Of a stretch of DNA of 64,000 nt, positions 8,665-15,527 are shown one piece after another. The first letter of the stretch is position 1; every line of letters starts with the position of its first letter. Under the pieces are notes generated by a model. It ran no database searches. It saw nothing but the letters and a program-made list of their open reading frames with translations, and was not told where the DNA came from. This stretch comes from an uncultured Methanomassiliicoccales archaeon (GTDB lineage: Archaea; Thermoplasmatota; Thermoplasmata; Methanomassiliicoccales; Methanomethylophilaceae), in contig CAKUXX010000007.1 in assembly GCA_934702355.1 (NCBI GenBank), positions 82,492 to 146,491 of the forward strand, in the 5' to 3' direction. The position numbers and the translations under genes were made by a program.

Positions 8665-9834
8665 ATGAGGGATGTAGCAATCATAGGAGCAGGGGTCACC
8701 AAGTTCGGTGAGCTCTGGAACAAATCGTTCAGGGACATCGGAATCGAAGCGGGAATCAAAGCTATGGGAGACGCAGGTCTCGCAGGCAACGAGGTCGACG
8801 GTATCTTCATCGGGAACATGTCCGCAGGACGCTTCATCAACCAGAAGCACATCGATGCACTCATCGCAGACTATTCCGGAATGGCAACAAACCACGTCCC
8901 GGCCGTCAGGGTCGAGGCGGGAGGAGCATCCGGAGGAGTCGCATTCAGGCAGGCTGTAATGGCCGTCGCTTCCGGAATGAACGACATCGTCCTCGTCGGA
9001 GGAGCCGAGAAGATGACCGATATGGACGACGTTTCCATCAACTCCGTCCTCGATACCACCGCAGATGCAGAGTGGGAGGCGGGAATGGGAGTAACATTCG
9101 CCGGACTCCACGGAATGATCGCCCAGCGCATGATCCACGACGGAATCGCAACAAGGGAGGAGATCGCATCCTTCGCCGTCAACAGCCACTTCCACGGCGC
9201 ACTGAACCCCAATGCGCAGTTCAGGAAGGCGATCACCCTCGACACCGTCCTCAGGTCCGGTCCCGTCGCATCCCCTCTCGGAATGTTCGACTGCGCACCG
9301 ATCTCCGACGGAGCCGCATCCCTGGTGCTGTGCCCCCTGGAGGACGCCAAGAAGTACACCGACTCCTACGTCAAGGTAAGCGCCGTGACACAGGCAAGCG
9401 ACACCCTTGGTCTCTTCCAGAGGCCCGACATCACATCCTACGGAGCCACCGTCGCCGCAGCCAAGGCCGCATACGAGCAGGTCGGTATCACCCCCGCGGA
9501 CATCCAGGTCGCGGAGGTCCACGACACCTTCACAGTATCCGGAATCATGGCCCTGCAGGACCTCGGATTCTTCAAGAAGGGAGAAGCCGGAAAAGCGGTC
9601 CTCGCAGGCGAGTGTCAGCTCGGCGGAGGAAAGGTCACCGTCAACACGTCCGGAGGACTCAAGGCCCGCGGACACCCGATCGGAGCGACCGGTGTGGCGC
9701 AGATCGTCGAGCTGGTCGAACAGCTCAGGGGATCCGCCGACAAGAGGCAGGTCGAGAACGCCAAGTACGGTCTCGCCCAGAACTCCGGAGGAACCGGTTC
9801 CGCTGTCACCGTCAGCATCCTGGAGGCGATCTGA
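8665..9834 (+). CDS. Acetyl-CoA acetyltransferase (archaeal thiolase)
   Basis: 389 residues. It makes acetoacetyl-CoA from two acetyl-CoA and supplies the HMG-CoA synthase encoded just upstream. Visible motifs are the Cys region VEAGGASGGVAFRQAV, AEVHDTFTVSG, and the C-terminal NTSGGLKARGHPIGATGVAQ with the catalytic His-Gly. A longer frame starting upstream would run into the previous gene; ATG 8665 gives the standard MRDVAIIGAGVTKFGE start, 4 bases after the HMG-CoA synthase stop. Its stop overlaps the start of the DUF35 gene by one base (TGATG). Confidence 0.95.
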   Translation: MRDVAIIGAGVTKFGELWNKSFRDIGIEAGIKAMGDAGLAGNEVDGIFIGNMSAGRFINQKHIDALIADYSGMATNHVPAVRVEAGGASGGVAFRQAVMAVASGMNDIVLVGGAEKMTDMDDVSINSVLDTTADAEWEAGMGVTFAGLHGMIAQRMIHDGIATREEIASFAVNSHFHGALNPNAQFRKAITLDTVLRSGPVASPLGMFDCAPISDGAASLVLCPLEDAKKYTDSYVKVSAVTQASDTLGLFQRPDITSYGATVAAAKAAYEQVGITPADIQVAEVHDTFTVSGIMALQDLGFFKKGEAGKAVLAGECQLGGGKVTVNTSGGLKARGHPIGATGVAQIVELVEQLRGSADKRQVENAKYGLAQNSGGTGSAVTVSILEAI

Positions 9835-10235
9835 TGTCATCTGTAGCAAGAGAGTGGAGGGAGATCCCCGGCAGGTACAACCTCAAGGGAACGAAGTGCA
9901 CCAACTGCGGGACCATATACTTCCCCAGGCGCGACTTCTGCCCGAAATGCCGCCGTGCGGGTATCGGAAAGATCGAGGAGTACGCGATCGAGAGGAAGGG
10001 AGAGGTCTACTCCTTCTCCATCGTCTACGACGCTCCTGCGGCCAACAATCTGATCAAGCCCTACGCGGTCGTCCTCGTGAAGACAGACGACGGCGTCATG
10101 GTCACCGGTCAGCTCGTCGATGTCAACCTCGACGATGTCAAGATCGGACTCAGGGTCAGGGCGGTTCTCCGCAAGCTCGACGCCGACGGAAACGCCGGTA
10201 TCATCCACTACGGATTCAAGTTCGTACCGGAATGA
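9834..10235 (+). CDS. DUF35 OB-fold acyl-CoA-binding scaffold protein
   Basis: 133 residues: a rubredoxin-like zinc ribbon (KCTNCGTIYFPRRDFCPKC) followed by an OB-fold. DUF35 proteins bridge thiolase and HMG-CoA synthase in the methanogen complex and hold the CoA moiety, which lets the unfavourable thiolase reaction proceed. Gene order and the one-base stop/start overlap with thiolase fit that role. The correct start is ATG 9834; the frame is open far upstream, but that stretch lies inside the thiolase gene. Confidence 0.93.
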   Translation: MSSVAREWREIPGRYNLKGTKCTNCGTIYFPRRDFCPKCRRAGIGKIEEYAIERKGEVYSFSIVYDAPAANNLIKPYAVVLVKTDDGVMVTGQLVDVNLDDVKIGLRVRAVLRKLDADGNAGIIHYGFKFVPE

Positions 10236-10243
10236 TCAAAAAC

Positions 10244-10277
10244 GGGGGCTCACGCCCCCTTTCTTAAAACGTTTTGT
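10244..10277. terminator. Bidirectional terminator between the mevalonate operon and sbcC
   Basis: GGGGGC (10244-10249), loop TCAC, GCCCCC (10254-10259), then a T-rich tract on the plus strand. On the minus strand the same hairpin is followed by GTTTTTGATC, so it can end both converging transcripts. Confidence 0.75.
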
Positions 10278-10282
10278 TTTTC

Positions 10283-13200
10283 TCAGTATTCGAGCTGGAT
10301 CGAGCTTCCCGTGGAGTCCTCCGCGCGCTTGACCAGGATCTTCCTGTCGATCTCGGACTTCAGAGCCTCCACATGGGAGATTATTCCTATCAGGTTGTTC
10401 CCGTCGCTCAGCTGCACGAGAACATCGATCGCCTGCCTGAGAGCCTCCAGATCGAGGGAACCGAATCCCTCGTCGACGAACAGCGTATCGATCCTCACGC
10501 CTCCGTTCATCCTCTGGACGGCATCGGAGAGACCGAGCGCAAGGGACAATGCGGCAAGGAACGACTCCCCGCCGGAGAGTGTGGCCGAGGGCCTCTCCCT
10601 TCCCGTGTACCTGTCAACGATGTTGATGTCCAGACCGCCCTTGGAGCGCTTGTCCCTGACCTCTGTGCGGATCTTCATCTCGTACCGCCCCTCGGTCATC
10701 CTGGTCATCCTCATGTTGGCGTAGCGGAGCACCTTCTCGAAGTACACCGACTGCATGAAGGACTCGAAATCCTGCCTCAGAGGGTTGTTGCCGTTCGCGA
10801 TATCCGATAATGCTACAAGATCCCCGCCGTTGCTGTCGATCTCCTTCAGCTTGCCTGTAAGGGCCCTTATCTTCGATGCCGCGGCGGTGTTCCTGTCCAT
10901 CGAAGAGGTGGCTTCGACCAGCTTGGCATCCAGTTCCTTCTGAAGATCGGAAAGCTCGGCCTCCTGCTGCTCCAGCGAAGCGACATCGACATGCTCGCGA
11001 CCGGCGATATCGTTCTGATAGGTGTCGATGATCCTCTTGCAGGATGCGACGCGCTCATCGTACCCTTTCACCTCGGCCTCGAGCTCCGGAAGGACCTTCT
11101 CCCTCGAAAGGAGCACTTTGCAGAGGTCCTCATCCATGTTCATAGCACGGAGCGCCTCATCCTTGGATAGGATCTCCTGCTCCAGCCTCTTCGAATCGGC
11201 TTCGAGTTCAGCCTTCCTGTGCTCCAGGATGCTCTTGGTCGATGCGAGCTTCCTGCTCCTCTCTTCCATACGCATGCGGCAGAATTCCATCTCCTTGGAG
11301 ATCGCATCCTTTCTATTCGTCAGCGATCTTATCTTATCGATGATGGATGCCCTGTCCTTGAATGCAAGGCCGTCGGACTTCAGATCCTCCTCCGCCTTGA
11401 CAGCGGACAGCTTCTCCCTCAGCGAGGAGACCTCGGATTTCAGTTCGGATGACGAAGCATCCAGCTTCTCGGACTCCTTCTCCATCTCCGCCTTCCTGGA
11501 TTCCTCCGATCTCATCTTGGATGCCATGGCCTCGAGTTCTCTGAAGCGGGCCTCCACGGCCGAGCGGTTGGCCATGCTCTCCCTGAGTCCGTGCTCCATC
11601 AGCGTACGGTATGGGATGTCATCGCCGACGGCACCGAACCTTCCGCGGACGTACTCGTCCAGCGATGCGGACATTACGTCTGCCTTGGACGTCGCCTGGG
11701 CCGATTCGGCGGTCATCTTGCCGACCTTGTCCTGCATCCTGTTGCATTCCGTCATGAGGCCGTCCAGTTCATCCTTGGACAGCACGCCTTCCACGGCCGT
11801 TGCCGGACACGGATGCTCGGTCGATCCGCAGACGGGGCACGGACATCCCTTCTCGAGATGAGTCGCCAGTATCCCCGCCTGGGAGCGGTAGAACTTGGAT
11901 TCCTCCTCGGCGTATCTGCTGCGGAGGTCCGAGAGTTGGGACATGGTAGCAAGGAGCCTCTTCCTCCCATTCTCCAGTTCGACCTTCGCCTTGTCGACAT
12001 CACAGGCTGTTCTGAGATTCTTTTCCAGCTCATCGCAATCCCTGACCAGCTTCTCGTGCTCCATCTTGACGGAAGAGAGCTTATCGTAGACGTTGCGGTT
12101 CTCGCTGACGAACGATTCCGCGGCGGTTTTCTGCTTTTTCAGGACCTCGATCTCCCTGGCGACCTTGTCCAGGGATGCTATCTTGAGACTCAGCGTCCTC
12201 TCGATCGTGATCCTCTTTTCCCTGATCTTCTCCAGTTCATCGAACACGGGAAGTGCGTTCTGCAGCTCCCTGATCTCCGAGATCAATTTCTCCAGTTCGA
12301 CATCCGTCTTCCTTTTGAGGTCCTCTTCCTCCCTCAGAGCCGTCTCCACATCGACCTCCTGCGAGGCGATGCTCCTGCTCAGTTCCTCGGATGCCGTCGT
12401 TCCCTTACTTATCCGCTCTTCGAGCTCAGCTATCCTGGACATGCAGACTTTCAGCTTGTCCACGACCGCACGTATCCCGGCCGCCTGCTCGCGCTTGTCC
12501 TCGATGTCCTCTTCGGAACACATCAGGGACCTGAGCTCCTGTTTAGCAGCCTCCAATCTGTCGATCTGTTGATTGAGGTTCTTCGCATCGGCGATGCTGC
12601 CACTCAGTCCGAATCTCTTCTCATCGGCCTCGGCCTTCCTCTTCCTCATCTCCCCTATCTTTCCATCATCGATGGCGGTCTGCTTGGAGATTATCGAAAG
12701 CAGTTCGTCGACGTAGGAGATTCCGTTGATCTTCTCCATGTCGTCCTTGTAAGGGCTGTCCTCGGGCAGGACGACGCGGTCCATCTCCTCGATGATGCAG
12801 TTCTCGATGTACTGCCTGTCCTTCTTCAGGCCGTTGGCCTGCTCTTTCAGGGTCTCCTGGAAGCGGCTGACGTTGTCCGTGGAGAATATCGTGCGCATGG
12901 TGTCGCTCCTCTCGTCGGATTTGGCCGTGAGGAGCTTCCTGAACTCGCCCTGTGCGAGCATGGCGATCTGCTTCCACTGGTCGTAGGTTATCCCCAGGAT
13001 GCGTACGATCTCGGCGTTGACCTCCTTGTCCTTCGTAAGAGGCATGCTCCCGCTTCCGATGAAGGAGACCTGGGCGGGCTCTTTGGTGAAGCCTTCCCCC
13101 CTCTGCTTGGGACGCTCGTATTCGGGGGACCTCTCGACCGTGTACTCCCTGCCGTCGTGGGTGAATGAGAGTCTGACGAATGTTCTGACCGTGGGGGCGG

Positions 13201-13408
13201 CGAAATGACTGCGGACGTTCTTCGGCTCGCGGTCCCCGCTCATCCTGCCGTAGAGTGCGTATGTTATCCCATCGAAGATCGATGTCTTCCCGGCACCGGT
13301 GTCCCCGGTTATCAGGAACAGTCCCTTTCCTCCGAACCTGTCGAAATCGATGGTGACCTCTCCGGCATAGGGTCCGAATGCGCTCATCACCAATGTGTGC
13401 GGCTTCAT
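10283..13408 (-). CDS. sbcC: SbcC-type SMC-like nuclease subunit (Rad50 homologue)
   Basis: 1041 residues. N-terminal Walker A GDTGAGKTSIFDG, a long coiled coil interrupted at mid-protein by the zinc hook CPVCGSTEHP, then the ABC signature LSGGESFLAALSLALG and Walker B LFVDEGFGSLD. With SbcD it forms the ATP-driven complex that opens and processes double-strand break ends and hairpins. The opening MKPHTLVMSAFGPYAGEVTIDF is the form seen in bacterial SbcC proteins, especially those of Firmicutes, rather than in archaeal Rad50. The start is ATG 13408, overlapping the sbcD stop by 4 bases; a longer frame to 13477 lies inside sbcD. Confidence 0.93.
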   Translation of the reverse strand: MKPHTLVMSAFGPYAGEVTIDFDRFGGKGLFLITGDTGAGKTSIFDGITYALYGRMSGDREPKNVRSHFAAPTVRTFVRLSFTHDGREYTVERSPEYERPKQRGEGFTKEPAQVSFIGSGSMPLTKDKEVNAEIVRILGITYDQWKQIAMLAQGEFRKLLTAKSDERSDTMRTIFSTDNVSRFQETLKEQANGLKKDRQYIENCIIEEMDRVVLPEDSPYKDDMEKINGISYVDELLSIISKQTAIDDGKIGEMRKRKAEADEKRFGLSGSIADAKNLNQQIDRLEAAKQELRSLMCSEEDIEDKREQAAGIRAVVDKLKVCMSRIAELEERISKGTTASEELSRSIASQEVDVETALREEEDLKRKTDVELEKLISEIRELQNALPVFDELEKIREKRITIERTLSLKIASLDKVAREIEVLKKQKTAAESFVSENRNVYDKLSSVKMEHEKLVRDCDELEKNLRTACDVDKAKVELENGRKRLLATMSQLSDLRSRYAEEESKFYRSQAGILATHLEKGCPCPVCGSTEHPCPATAVEGVLSKDELDGLMTECNRMQDKVGKMTAESAQATSKADVMSASLDEYVRGRFGAVGDDIPYRTLMEHGLRESMANRSAVEARFRELEAMASKMRSEESRKAEMEKESEKLDASSSELKSEVSSLREKLSAVKAEEDLKSDGLAFKDRASIIDKIRSLTNRKDAISKEMEFCRMRMEERSRKLASTKSILEHRKAELEADSKRLEQEILSKDEALRAMNMDEDLCKVLLSREKVLPELEAEVKGYDERVASCKRIIDTYQNDIAGREHVDVASLEQQEAELSDLQKELDAKLVEATSSMDRNTAAASKIRALTGKLKEIDSNGGDLVALSDIANGNNPLRQDFESFMQSVYFEKVLRYANMRMTRMTEGRYEMKIRTEVRDKRSKGGLDINIVDRYTGRERPSATLSGGESFLAALSLALGLSDAVQRMNGGVRIDTLFVDEGFGSLDLEALRQAIDVLVQLSDGNNLIGIISHVEALKSEIDRKILVKRAEDSTGSSIQLEY

Positions 13409-14544
13409 TCCGACTCCTCCATGAGCAGTTCTCCGACCATCTTCCTCTGATGGTCGGTCATCTCCTTCCCGGTGCACTTCCTGAAGAATTCCGTGAAGGT
13501 CCCCAGCTCGTCGATCTCCCCTTCGTACCCGATCTCTTCGACATCTTCGGTCATAGGAGTGGATTCCGGAGTCTCCATTCCGATTATCCTGGGGAACACC
13601 TCCCTAAGCCTTGACATCGCATCCATAGGAGAGTCTGTCAGTTTGACGTACACGTAGTCGTCCTTCCCGGGATCGTCCTTCGCTGCATCGATGATGCCCT
13701 GCAGGGGACCTTCGAGGACCCTCATATCCGTCAGGGGCTCCAGCGGGACCCTGTGCCTTTTGAACCCGTTCTCATCGATATCGATGATGGTGGCGCCCTT
13801 CTCCTGTTTCCACTCCGAGATGGAGTACTTCAGAGGGGATCCGCAGTAATGGACGCGCGAGGAACCAACATCCTGCGGCTTGTGGATGTGCCCCAATGCG
13901 ACATAATCGAACCTGTCGAACAGCGATGCATCCACATTCTCCGTCGCTCCCACGTAGACCTTCTCGGACCCGCTGCACTCGGGCGGGATGCCCGCGGATG
14001 TGACGAACTGGTGTGTCACAAGGATCCTGAACCTCTTCCCGTCGAGGAATTCGGCATTGTCCACCGCCGCCTTCACGGCATCATTATAATCTTTGATATC
14101 CCCGCCGAAGATCCTGCGCGCGTGGATCGGCTTCAAAAACGGAAGCAGATAGATATCGACGGTGAGACCGTCCTTGGACTTGGTGTACCTGCACATCTGC
14201 TCCTCCGGCCTGGAAGCGATGTGTATGCCCCTCATGGCGAAGAAGCTGGAAGCGAAGTTCAGACGGTCCATGGAATCATGGTTCCCGCTGATGATGTACG
14301 TCTCGATCTCATTGTCCGCGAGGTTGTTGAGGAACCTGTCGAACATGTTCACGGACTCGGCGGTGGTGTTGGATCCGTCGTCGAACACATCGCCTGCGAT
14401 TATCAAGCCGTCGACTTCGTTGTCGACGGCGGCCTTCACGATCTTGTCGAGGATGTAGGCCTGGTCCTCATCCAGGGATCTCTCCCTCAGCCTCTTCCCG
14501 AGATGCAGATCGGAGACCTGCATGAATCTCATCTTTCCCATCAT
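13405..14544 (-). CDS. sbcD: SbcD-type Mre11-like nuclease subunit
   Basis: About 379 residues. Calcineurin-like phosphoesterase motifs: VSDLHLGKR, IAGDVFDDGS, ISGNHDSMDR, VTHQF and ALGHIHKPQ, which together bind the two Mn2+ ions. It is the nuclease partner of SbcC; the two genes overlap by 4 bases. The sequence opening with DEDQAYILDKI is typical of bacterial SbcD. Starts at GTG 14550 (giving a GTGA overlap with the HTH gene) or ATG 14544 and 14541 are all possible; ATG 14544 is chosen because AGGTG lies just upstream. Confidence 0.92.
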   Translation of the reverse strand: MMGKMRFMQVSDLHLGKRLRERSLDEDQAYILDKIVKAAVDNEVDGLIIAGDVFDDGSNTTAESVNMFDRFLNNLADNEIETYIISGNHDSMDRLNFASSFFAMRGIHIASRPEEQMCRYTKSKDGLTVDIYLLPFLKPIHARRIFGGDIKDYNDAVKAAVDNAEFLDGKRFRILVTHQFVTSAGIPPECSGSEKVYVGATENVDASLFDRFDYVALGHIHKPQDVGSSRVHYCGSPLKYSISEWKQEKGATIIDIDENGFKRHRVPLEPLTDMRVLEGPLQGIIDAAKDDPGKDDYVYVKLTDSPMDAMSRLREVFPRIIGMETPESTPMTEDVEEIGYEGEIDELGTFTEFFRKCTGKEMTDHQRKMVGELLMEESE

Positions 14545-14546
14545 AA

Positions 14547-15173
14547 TCACCTGAATCTAAGCTCCTGAAGACCGGAGCTGACCTCGCCACCATCCGTTTT
14601 GCACACCACTTCATACCTGTACCCGGGCCTCGGGATGAGGTCCGACACGACGAAGAACCTCCTTCTGGGTTCCGAAGGATACTCGGCTATCCTGTAAGGG
14701 GAACCGTCGATGTTCATCCACAGCCTCAGACTGTACTCCCCCTCAGGCCCGTCGTAGATGACCATGCAGCGTCCGGACTGACCGAACGATACCACTCTAA
14801 CATCCTTCCCGGACCAAGATAGGGAATGATCTATGACCGTGCGCCTCTCGACGCCCTCGGCGATCTTCCTGACCGATACTATGGATCTATCGAGATCGGG
14901 CCTGCCCGCCTCTTCGGGGCGGCTGCTGCGGACCCTGTTCTCGCGCCTCATGTTGATCAGGAATGCCTGGGCCTCCTCGGCCCCGACATCATCGCGGGTG
15001 ACGATATCGAAAAGACGGATCGCGTCCCCGCGGAGGTTCTCGTACTCCCCGTTCTCGTAGCTCTCTATCATACGATAGAGCGTGGGGCGAGAGACGCCGA
15101 GTGCGTCGGCGGTGTCGGAGATCGAAAGCTTCCTTTTGATCGCCTCGTTGGTTGAAGATGGTGTGCTCTCCAT
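14547..15173 (-). CDS. HTH protein heading the sbcDC operon
   Basis: 208 residues. The N-terminus has a resolvase/Hin-like helix-turn-helix (KLSISDTADALGVSRPTLYRMIESYENGEY). The rest, from about residue 95, is predicted beta-rich with no family I recognise (motifs RRFFVVSDLIPRPGYRYEV). It touches sbcD and is probably co-transcribed with it. The ATG lies 25 bases past a minus-strand TATA-like TTAAATACTT (15193-15202), and a cluster of inverted repeats follows immediately upstream, so it likely regulates itself and perhaps the divergent helicase gene. An alternative is a DNA-binding accessory factor of SbcCD. Confidence 0.65.
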   Translation of the reverse strand: MESTPSSTNEAIKRKLSISDTADALGVSRPTLYRMIESYENGEYENLRGDAIRLFDIVTRDDVGAEEAQAFLINMRRENRVRSSRPEEAGRPDLDRSIVSVRKIAEGVERRTVIDHSLSWSGKDVRVVSFGQSGRCMVIYDGPEGEYSLRLWMNIDGSPYRIAEYPSEPRRRFFVVSDLIPRPGYRYEVVCKTDGGEVSSGLQELRFR

Positions 15174-15212
15174 GCTGACGGGATTATGGTCTAAGTATTT
15201 AAGACTGATTGA

Positions 15213-15260
15213 TGTGTAAAATTACACATTTTGTAAAATCGTGTAAAGTGATTTTACACA
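15213..15260. promoter_or_regulatory. Clustered inverted-repeat operators (TGTAAAATC family)
   Basis: Three overlapping dyads. TGTGTAAAATTACACA is at 15213-15228 (one imperfect centre). TGTAAAATC (15232-15240) pairs perfectly with GATTTTACA (15250-15258). GTGTAAA (15241-15247) pairs perfectly with TTTACAC (15253-15259). A further TGTAAAATC half-site lies at 15361-15369, nearer the divergent helicase gene. The cluster abuts the TATA element of the HTH-sbcDC operon. Confidence 0.7.
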
Positions 15261-15288
15261 TGATTTCCGACCGCTTCCGCCGCCTTTC

Positions 15289-15326
15289 GCCCTATTATAA
15301 TAATAATATATTACTATAATAAGGGC
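15289..15326. repeat. AT-rich inverted repeat in the divergent intergenic region
   Basis: GCCCTATTATA at the left and TATAATAAGGGC at the right are inverted copies differing by one inserted base, around an AT-only centre. It could extrude as a cruciform or serve as a second binding site. The rest of the 354-base gap (15174-15527) holds the operator cluster, the TATA boxes of both genes, and no ORF that I would call. Confidence 0.5.
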
Positions 15327-15527
15327 CGAACACGGAGATCATTTCGTCTTTCCGCTAATCTGTAAAATCACAAATTTTCAAAATAGTGTTTTGACAGGTT
15401 TTGTGGTCTAAGAAATATAGTTCCCATAATCGCCGAAATGCACTGAAAACACCATCATCCGCCGATCGGATCGATGATATTCCCGTCCTTCCACCGGTAC
15501 CATTATAGCTGCTATACGAATCTATGA

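Noticed and set aside
7371..9849. Long minus-strand frames across the mevalonate operon
   Set aside because: Shadows caused by high third-position GC; plus-strand enzymes are certain.
11591..13168. A 525-codon open frame on the strand opposite sbcC
   Set aside because: It mirrors the coiled-coil codons of sbcC; no domain, and sbcC motifs are unambiguous.
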